Shown one piece after another: positions 6,042 through 11,407 of a DNA stretch of 11,407 bases. Below the pieces are notes generated by a model. The model did no database searches, had not been told where the DNA came from, and saw only the letters and a list, made by a program, of their open reading frames with translations. The stretch is taken from positions 1-11,407 of the forward strand of contig JASHVB010000299.1 in the NCBI GenBank assembly GCA_030039695.1, in the 5' to 3' direction. Source of the stretch: Acetobacteraceae bacterium (lineage in GTDB: Bacteria > Pseudomonadota > Alphaproteobacteria > Acetobacterales > Acetobacteraceae). How positions within the stretch are numbered: the stretch's first letter is position 1; each line of letters opens with the position of its first letter. The translations under genes were made by a program, and so were the position numbers.

Positions 6042-6979
6042 CGTCCGTAGTACAGCGTCACCGTATGCGTCGCTTCGGCAAAGAACAGCCAGCGTTCTAT
6101 GTAGATTCCCAATACGGCCAGCACCGCCGCAACACAAAACACGACCACGCCGGCCGAACCGCCAACAGCAGCCGTGGCGACCAGCAGCACGACCGGCACA
6201 ATGAACCCCACCGCCATGGCAACAGCGCGCAGACGCGACGCATGCTTGCGCGCGATCACGTAGCCCATCTCACGCAGCAGAAAGTTCTCCTCGGTGTGCG
6301 GCGGTTCGAGCGAGCGCACCGGCCCGAGCCAGCCCAACCCCGTGGCAGTCTCGATCGTCGCGACCGGCGTCGACGCATCGATTCGCCGCCAGTACGCCCA
6401 CTTCACGACCGCGGCGCCAATGGCAGACACCACGGCGATCATCACCGGCAGCCGTGCCGCGACGGCATCATCAACCGCGACGGCGGCCGTGAGCCACACG
6501 GCGCCGGAATATAGCGAGAGCAACAGGAAGTTGGCCGGCACCAGAGGGTTACACCATTGCCGCACCGGCCTCAGGCTGGCGTAGATCATCGCCTGGCAGG
6601 CGACAGTCGCAAGCCCGCATGCCGCAGCGAGCAGACCCAACGCAACCGTGGCGCCCACGACCCGCCCCGCGAACCACCATGCCGCCGCGAAGCCTACCGC
6701 CGGCAGAATGGTGAGTAACGCCAGCACGCCCTCACGTGACAGCCATGACGTGCGCCATTGTGATACCGCGCGCCACGCACGTTCCGGCCGGCCGAGATGG
6801 AACAACGATGCGATCATGCCAATGGCGCTGAGCACCAGTGCGACGAAGATCGACGCAACGCCGAACATCGGCGATGCCGGCAGCAGACGCAGGGCATTCA
6901 GCACGCCGAGCCATGCCAGCATGCCGTACCCGGCGCCCGATGCGGTCGTCAGCAGGATCACGGAGAACGTCGGGTTCAT
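6038..6979 (-). CDS. soeC: SoeC-like DmsC-family membrane anchor, sulfite-oxidising enzyme subunit C
   Basis: A 313-residue polytopic protein with about eight hydrophobic segments (roughly 5-30, 40-60, 85-105, 108-130, 148-170, 175-195, 250-275, 277-297). It fits the DmsC anchor family, which carries electrons between the iron-sulfur subunit and the membrane quinone pool. Visible family motifs are FHLGRPERAWRA (60-71), SWLSREG (78-84) and, in the loop before the last two helices, HTEENFLLREMGYVIARKHA (228-247), the last shared with SoeC-type anchors. It starts at ATG 6979-6977, which overlaps the soeB TGA by 4 nt (ATGA). In SoeABC systems sulfite is oxidised in the cytoplasm and electrons are passed to quinone through this subunit. 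DMSO- or polysulfide-reductase anchors are the main alternatives; the SoeA features favour Soe. Confidence 0.85.
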   Translation of the reverse strand: MNPTFSVILLTTASGAGYGMLAWLGVLNALRLLPASPMFGVASIFVALVLSAIGMIASLFHLGRPERAWRAVSQWRTSWLSREGVLALLTILPAVGFAAAWWFAGRVVGATVALGLLAAACGLATVACQAMIYASLRPVRQWCNPLVPANFLLLSLYSGAVWLTAAVAVDDAVAARLPVMIAVVSAIGAAVVKWAYWRRIDASTPVATIETATGLGWLGPVRSLEPPHTEENFLLREMGYVIARKHASRLRAVAMAVGFIVPVVLLVATAAVGGSAGVVVFCVAAVLAVLGIYIERWLFFAEATHTVTLYYGR

Positions 6980-7701
6980 CGTGACAGCACGCGGTCGATC
7001 CAGCGCAGCACGCCGTTGCCCCCGGTCGGGCGTTGCGATTCCGCCGGGGCGGTGTGCGCCGAGCGACGACGCGGCGGCAAGTATTTGTTCACCGGCTTGG
7101 TTGCTTGCTCCGGCATCAGGTCGAACCCACCGCGCTCCGCGACAAGCTTCGACACCGCGCTGTTCGGATCGCCAAGATCACCGAAATGCCGCGCACGCAC
7201 AGGGCACGTGTTGACGCAGGCGGGCTGGCGCTCCTGTTCCGGGAGATTGATGTTGTAGATACGATCGATGCACAGGGTGCACTTGCGCATCACGCCTTGG
7301 TCCTCGTCGAACTCGCGCGCGCCGTACGGGCAGGCCCAGGAGCACAACTTGCAGCCGATGCAGATCTCGGCGTTGACGAGCACGATGCCGTCTTCGGCCC
7401 GCTTGTAGCTGGCACCGGTGGGGCAGACAGTGACGCAGGGTGGGTCCTCGCAATGCAGGCACGAACGCGGGAAATGCACCGTGCGGCTGTCCGCTCCCAT
7501 CCCGGCTTCGTACGTGTGGACACGGTTCAGCCACACGCCATCGGGATGGTCCTGATAGGCGTTGAAGTCGGTCAGCGAGCCGGAATGACTGGAGGTGTTC
7601 CACTCCTTGCAGTTCACCGCGCAAGCGTGACAGCCAACGCAGGTGTCCAGGTCGATGACGAGGCCGAGCTTCTTCCGGTCGGGTTTGGGGATGGCGGTCA
7701 T
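6976..7701 (-). CDS. soeB: SoeB-like four-[4Fe-4S] electron-transfer subunit
   Basis: A 241-residue DmsB/PsrB/SoeB-type ferredoxin subunit without signal peptide, so cytoplasmic. Sixteen cysteines fall into four clusters: C21-C24-C27-C31, C81-C84-C89-C93, C114-C117-C120-C124 and C141-C144-C162-C166 (the last pair in PACVNTCPVRARHFGD). It relays electrons between the molybdopterin subunit and the membrane anchor. A 60-residue tail after the cluster domain contains NKYLPPRRR (about 205-213), a feature also found in Soe/Dms B subunits. The ATG at 7701-7699 lies 5 nt after the soeA TAA. Its ribosome binding site appears to be the GGGAGGG tract supplied by the repeat at the end of soeA, ending 9 nt before the ATG. 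Confidence 0.92.
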   Translation of the reverse strand: MTAIPKPDRKKLGLVIDLDTCVGCHACAVNCKEWNTSSHSGSLTDFNAYQDHPDGVWLNRVHTYEAGMGADSRTVHFPRSCLHCEDPPCVTVCPTGASYKRAEDGIVLVNAEICIGCKLCSWACPYGAREFDEDQGVMRKCTLCIDRIYNINLPEQERQPACVNTCPVRARHFGDLGDPNSAVSKLVAERGGFDLMPEQATKPVNKYLPPRRRSAHTAPAESQRPTGGNGVLRWIDRVLSR

Positions 7702-7706
7702 GTCCG

Positions 7707-10697
7707 TTATCCCTCCCTCCCCTCGACGGAGGGTGTTGGGGGCAGGGGGTGAGGCTGTGGTCGCTCGGACCCCTCCCCGCTTTCCCTTCCGTCAAAGGAA
7801 GGGAGGGCGGTGATATGCGCCGCCATATCGAGCCCGGTGACGGCATAATGCAGGTTGCGTGGCGGCGCCGACATTCCTGTCGGACGATGCAGTGCAGCCG
7901 GTCGGGGCAGCGTTTCTTCTGGTCCATCCGCCTTCTCGACCCGAACGCGCAGATCGTACCACGCTGCCTGTCCGGTCACCGGATCGGCGTTCAACTGCCT
8001 TCCTCCATCGAGAAATTCGGAAATCACGTGGTTCAGCAGGAACCCCTTCTTGGACTCTGGTGCGTCGTCCGACAGGTTCCACGCGCCGCGCCGCTTGCCG
8101 ATCGCGTTCCAGGTCCACACCGTGGCGGGATTTACGCCGTCCATCAGCCGCACTTGGCACTTCAGGCGGCCATTGCGGCTGATCACCCACACCCATCCGT
8201 CGTCCTGAATGCCCAGCGCGGCGGCTGTGCCGCGATGCATATAAAGCCGGTTGTGACTGTAAATCTGCCGTAGCCACGCATTCTGCGAGTGCCACGCATG
8301 GTACATTGCCATCGGCCGCTGGGTGATCGCGTGCAACGGATAGGCCGCTTGCTCGGGCAGCGATTCCTCAAACGGTGGATACCAGATCGGCAGCGGATCG
8401 AAGTACTTGCGGACCTGCTCACGCTTCGCCTCGGGCGGCTGGCTTGCGCCGTGGCCTTCGGCGGCGAGGCGGAACTTCTGCAACGGCTCGCTGTACAGCT
8501 GCAGCACGATCTGCGCCACGCTGTCGATCAAACCGAGGCGTTTCGCGTCTTCCAGGTACACCGCATTGGCGTGTTTGTAATACAGTGCCTCGGGCGCGTG
8601 ATGGTACTGCCAGAAGCAGCCATTCTCCACATACCGCTGCAGTTGCTGCGGATTCGGTGCCCCAACGCCGACCGATTTGCCGTCCGCCCCGCGGAAGCCG
8701 GCGAGCGGTCCGACGCCTGGGCGTCGTTCATGATTGGCAATATAGTCGGCATAGTCGCGATAGACCGGCGTGCCATTGCCTTTGACGAAACCCGGCAGTT
8801 GCAGCCGAGCGCCGAGTTCAATGAGCACGTCCTGAAACGCGCGCACGTCGCGGTCGGGCGCTAGCACCGGCTGGCGAATTGAGTCGCCCGGTCCTTCCGG
8901 ACTGCCGATCGGGCGGTCGAGCAGCGAGATGCAGTCCCAGCGTTCCAGATAGGTCGTGTCAGGCAGTATCAGGTCGGCGTAAGAGACGGTCTCGGAGAAA
9001 TACGCATCGGCGTAGATGACGCGCGGGATGACGTATTCGCCGGTGGCAGGATCCTTGTCGGCCAGCTTGCGCGCCGTCTCCCCGGGGTTCATCGAGGAGT
9101 TCCAGGCCATGTTGGACATGTACAGGAAGAGCGTGTCGACCTTGTAGGGATCGCCCGCATGCGCATTGGCGATCACCGTGTGCATCAGCCCGTGCACGGC
9201 GATCGGGGCGTCCCAGGTATAAGCCTTGTCGATGCGGATTGCGTTGCCGTCATCGTCGAGCAGTAGGTCTTCGGGACCGTGCGGGTTGCCGAGCGCCGTG
9301 CCGGGCAGCATTTCGTTTGGCTTGCTACCTTTGCCGACCGGCAGCGGTCCCGGCGGAATCGGGCGAGGAAACGGCGACTTGTAGCGCCACGAACCAGGTG
9401 TATCGACGGCGCCCAACAGCATTTGCAGCAGATGAATGGCGCGGCAGGTCTGGAAGCCGTTCGTGTGCGCGGAAATACCGCGCATCGCATGCATCGCCAC
9501 CGGCCGGCCGACCATTTTGTTGTGTCGCCGCCCCGACACGTCGGTCCACGGCTGATCCAGCTCGATCGCCTGGTTGAATGCGACATCGGCGAGTTCGTGG
9601 GCGATGCGGCGGATCGTCGCGGCGGGAATGCCGCAGGTTTCGGCAACCACGTCCGGGGCATAGCGGCCATCGAGATATCGTTCCGCAATCAGATGGAACA
9701 CCGGCAGACTGCGGCGGCCGTCAGGCAGCGCAATCTCGCCTGCGATCTGCGGCTGCATGCCAGGTGTGGCGGCGTCTATCGCGGCGCCCGTCGCGCGGTC
9801 CCAAGCGAGCGGTTTCCCGTCGGCGTTGCGCACGAACAATCCATCATCGGCGCCACCCCGATTCTGGACCACCAGCCAGGCGGCATTGGTGTAGCGGGCA
9901 AGGAAATCCAGATCGATACGATCCGCCTGCAGGAGCTCGTGCACGAGCGACAGCACGAACAAGCCATCGGTGCCGGGGCGAAGGCCGACCCATTCGTCGG
10001 CGACCGCGGAGTAACCAGTGTTCACCGGGTTCACCGACACGAACTTCGCGCCACGCGCCTTCAGCTTGGCGATGCCCAGCTTGATCGGGTTGGAATCGTG
10101 GTCCTCGGCAACGCCGAACATCAGCAGGTATTTCGTGCGTTCCCAGTCCGGCTCGCCGAACTCCCAGAAGCTGCCGCCCACCGTGTAAAGCCCGCCCGCC
10201 GCCATGTTGACGGAACAAAACCCGCCGTGCGCGGCATAGTTTGGTGTGCCGAACTGCTTCGCCCACCAGCCGGTGAAACTCTGGCTCTGGTCGCGGCCGG
10301 TAAAGAACGCGAGCTTACGCGGCTCGGTAGCACGAATGTCGCCAAGCCATTTCGCGGCCAGCGACAGCGCTTCTTCCCACTCGATCTCCCTGAAATCGCC
10401 GCTGCCGCGCTCTCCGGTGCGCAGCAGCGGCTTGCGCAGCCGCGCCGGCGAGTAGTGGTTCATGATGCCGGCGGAACCCTTGCCGCACAGCACACCCTTG
10501 TTCACCGGATGGTCGGGGTTGCCCTCGATGTAGCGTATGCGGCCGTCCTTCAGGTGCACGCGGATCCCGCAGCGGCAGGCGCACATGTAGCAGGTGGTGG
10601 TCTTAGTGCTGTCGGCGATGGCGGGAGAGGTGTCGATGGTCTCCACCGGCCGGGTGAAGCCGTTGGTCCGCGAAATCGTTGTGGCCGCCAAGTCCAT
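7707..10697 (-). CDS. soeA: SoeA-like molybdopterin catalytic subunit of cytoplasmic sulfite dehydrogenase (quinone)
   Basis: A 996-residue member of the DMSO reductase/complex iron-sulfur molybdoenzyme family. There is no twin-arginine signal, so the enzyme is cytoplasmic, as for SoeABC of purple sulfur bacteria, which oxidises sulfite to sulfate. The N-terminus holds a [4Fe-4S] motif, C36-x2-C39-x3-C43-x27-C71 (TTTCYMCACRCGIRVHLKDG, then GVLCGKGSAGIM). HGGFCSVNMAAGG follows, where C161 is the likely Mo ligand. FTGRDQSQSFTG, GGSFWEFGEPDW and GYSAVADEWVGLRPGTDG continue the Soe-type pattern. Polysulfide/thiosulfate reductase A subunits are the nearest alternatives, but those are normally exported. 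The last ~32 residues (after about LPSFDG) are encoded by a repeat element and are probably not native. Start uncertain: ATG 10697 directly follows GGAGGAG; TTG 10691 is better spaced from it (6 nt), and TTG 10709 is also in frame. First gene of soeABC. Confidence 0.88.
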   Translation of the reverse strand: MDLAATTISRTNGFTRPVETIDTSPAIADSTKTTTCYMCACRCGIRVHLKDGRIRYIEGNPDHPVNKGVLCGKGSAGIMNHYSPARLRKPLLRTGERGSGDFREIEWEEALSLAAKWLGDIRATEPRKLAFFTGRDQSQSFTGWWAKQFGTPNYAAHGGFCSVNMAAGGLYTVGGSFWEFGEPDWERTKYLLMFGVAEDHDSNPIKLGIAKLKARGAKFVSVNPVNTGYSAVADEWVGLRPGTDGLFVLSLVHELLQADRIDLDFLARYTNAAWLVVQNRGGADDGLFVRNADGKPLAWDRATGAAIDAATPGMQPQIAGEIALPDGRRSLPVFHLIAERYLDGRYAPDVVAETCGIPAATIRRIAHELADVAFNQAIELDQPWTDVSGRRHNKMVGRPVAMHAMRGISAHTNGFQTCRAIHLLQMLLGAVDTPGSWRYKSPFPRPIPPGPLPVGKGSKPNEMLPGTALGNPHGPEDLLLDDDGNAIRIDKAYTWDAPIAVHGLMHTVIANAHAGDPYKVDTLFLYMSNMAWNSSMNPGETARKLADKDPATGEYVIPRVIYADAYFSETVSYADLILPDTTYLERWDCISLLDRPIGSPEGPGDSIRQPVLAPDRDVRAFQDVLIELGARLQLPGFVKGNGTPVYRDYADYIANHERRPGVGPLAGFRGADGKSVGVGAPNPQQLQRYVENGCFWQYHHAPEALYYKHANAVYLEDAKRLGLIDSVAQIVLQLYSEPLQKFRLAAEGHGASQPPEAKREQVRKYFDPLPIWYPPFEESLPEQAAYPLHAITQRPMAMYHAWHSQNAWLRQIYSHNRLYMHRGTAAALGIQDDGWVWVISRNGRLKCQVRLMDGVNPATVWTWNAIGKRRGAWNLSDDAPESKKGFLLNHVISEFLDGGRQLNADPVTGQAAWYDLRVRVEKADGPEETLPRPAALHRPTGMSAPPRNLHYAVTGLDMAAHITALPSFDGRESGEGSERPQPHPLPPTPSVEGREG
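7711..7807. repeat. 97-bp palindromic element with 20-bp terminal inverted repeats, inside the 3' end of soeA
   Basis: The left end (7711-7730, starting CCCTCCCT) and the reverse complement of the right end (7788-7807) agree at 17 of 20 positions. Each end can also fold by itself: CCCTC/GAGGG around 7725-7728, and CCCTTCC (7784-7790) with GGAAGGG (7797-7803). The middle, read on the minus strand, includes CCTCACCCCCTGCCCCCAAC, a motif I recognise from dispersed intergenic repeats in several proteobacterial genomes. The element has no coding capacity of its own. It overlaps the last ~32 codons of soeA and stops just before its TAA. Confidence 0.75.
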
Positions 10698-10734
10698 CTC
10701 CTCCGGCAAGCGCGCAGTAGCGGGCCGAGGGAGG

Positions 10735-10801
10735 TGGTCCCACCGCTCGTTCCCGCGCTCTCAGGAACGCCGCCAGGGGGGCCGGCGGCTGGTTGGGACC
10801 A
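10735..10801 (-). promoter_or_regulatory. nested inverted repeats (possible three-way-junction leader) upstream of soeA
   Basis: An outer 8-bp inverted repeat, TGGTCCCA (10735-10742) with TGGGACCA (10794-10801), encloses two adjacent 6-bp hairpins: CGTTCC (10748-10753) with GGAACG (10764-10769), and GCCGCC (10769-10774) with GGCGGC (10784-10789). The fold would end 37 nt before the soeA ATG, a position suited to a 5' leader or operator. High GC raises the chance of fortuitous pairing, and no known riboswitch signature was recognised. Confidence 0.35.
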
Positions 10802-11208
10802 ACATGCGCCGTCAGGGATGGAATTTCTACCCGCTGGTCCGAACGAAGTTGGGTTGTTGCAGGACGTCGCCCACCGGGAGCGAGAATACGTCCATCACGC
10901 TTCGGCAATGGACAGCGCTGAGGGACGCCCGTGCAGCCATCGATACCGGGGCACGGATGCGCGCGACGCCGCGCTGCTGGGCGTGGCGGCTATTGCAGAC
11001 CCACGTCGAGTACATGGCAAAGGCGGCGGCGGCGCCATCAGATCTACCCCACATCGGCGTCGGCCGTGGCCTGGACGGTCGCCTTGCCGGTTTCGTGGTC
11101 AATGTGCTTCACCCACCCGCCGCATCTCCTTGGCGGAGACGTGGCTGGCGTTGGACTGGAAAACACGCGGCCCGCGCGAAGGCCCGGAGCCTGGGGCGCT
11201 CCACATTC
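10802..11208. other. about 400 bases without a confident gene; possible decayed phasin-like ORF on the minus strand
   Basis: On the minus strand an ORF from 11102 to 10827 (91 codons) contains FAMYSTWV and, near its end, CRSVMDVFSLPVGDVLQQ. The latter faintly resembles the CRSPxDVLxVQ segment of phasin proteins, which coat polyhydroxyalkanoate granules. The rest has no family-like sequence and no ribosome binding site. A long plus-strand ORF across the same bases reads as an arginine-rich shadow. Either a degraded gene or noncoding DNA upstream of soeA. Confidence 0.25.
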
Positions 11209-11407
11209 TCAGCGAAACACGGCGCGACGTGGGTCTTCAGCTTGCTCGGTCGTCGGCGTGCGCGGCGGCGCCTCCGGTACCGACAGCACGTTGCCCGTTG
11301 CCTTGCTCACTTCTGCAGAAACGATGCGATCGCGGCCCGCGCACTTGGCCGCGTACAGTGCTTCATCCGCCTTCGTCAGCGCTACTGACAGAGCAGCCTC
11401 CGGCTCG
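11209..11407 (-). CDS. diguanylate cyclase (GGDEF domain), C-terminal end only
   Basis: The last 66 codons of a protein entering from the right edge and ending at TGA 11211-11209. The visible sequence begins EPEAALSVALTKADEALYAAK and continues CAGRDRIV, the standard last helix and strand of a GGDEF domain, so the parent enzyme probably makes cyclic di-GMP from two GTP. A tail of about 30 residues follows the domain, Pro/Thr-rich and probably disordered. The catalytic GG(D/E)EF motif and any sensor domain lie outside the window, so activity cannot be judged. Co-directional with soeA but about 500 bp upstream, so co-transcription is not implied. Confidence 0.85.
   Translation of the reverse strand, partial: EPEAALSVALTKADEALYAAKCAGRDRIVSAEVSKATGNVLSVPEAPPRTPTTEQAEDPRRAVFR

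Noticed and set aside
7033..7752. 239-codon plus-strand ORF opposite soeB
   Set aside because: Pure shadow of the soeB frame, which has 16 correctly spaced cysteines.
10594..11388. 264-codon plus-strand ORF at the right end
   Set aside because: It is antisense to the start of soeA and to the recognisable GGDEF C-terminus; the product is Arg/Ala-rich without domain features.

Overview
This is a GC-rich chromosomal window from a pseudomonadotal bacterium. IspH, a Gly-zipper outer-membrane lipoprotein, a bactofilin, an EI24/CysZ-like membrane protein and a DmsC-anchored molybdoenzyme occur together across the alpha-, beta- and gammaproteobacteria. The bactofilin and EI24 sequences read somewhat like Rhodospirillales versions, but the class cannot be fixed from this window. 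A cytoplasmic sulfite-oxidising enzyme (SoeABC type) points to a sulfur-oxidising or otherwise sulfur-active lifestyle. A perfect FNR/CRP-family palindrome next to a phosphotransacetylase gene suggests that oxygen limitation is part of its life.

Layout: (1) 1-1487, minus strand: a glycine-zipper lipoprotein followed by ispH, which runs off the left edge. (2) 1488-2746: a divergent intergenic region with an FNR-type palindrome, then a stand-alone phosphate acetyl/butyryltransferase on the plus strand. (3) 2928-4338: an XRE regulator (minus), about 600 bases with no supportable gene, and a frameshifted remnant of a small DUF6362-like protein (plus). This stretch looks like decayed accessory or prophage-derived DNA. 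(4) 4347-5850, plus: an EI24-family membrane protein and a bactofilin. (5) 10697 down to 5802, minus: soeA-soeB-soeC and a tightly coupled 79-codon ORF of unknown function, whose 3' end overlaps the convergent bactofilin gene. (6) 10698-11407: a structured leader before soeA, about 400 bases of unclear (possibly decayed) sequence, and the C-terminal end of a GGDEF diguanylate cyclase that enters from the right edge.

The best-defined system is the soe operon. It comprises a 996-residue molybdopterin subunit without a Tat signal, a 16-cysteine iron-sulfur subunit and an eight-helix DmsC-type quinone-reducing anchor, joined by a 5-nt gap and 4-nt ATGA overlaps. Two unusual features flank soeA. 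A 97-bp element with 20-bp terminal inverted repeats forms its last ~32 codons and supplies the Shine-Dalgarno-like purine tract of soeB. A predicted three-way-junction leader lies just upstream. No tRNA, rRNA, CRISPR array or insertion sequence was seen.
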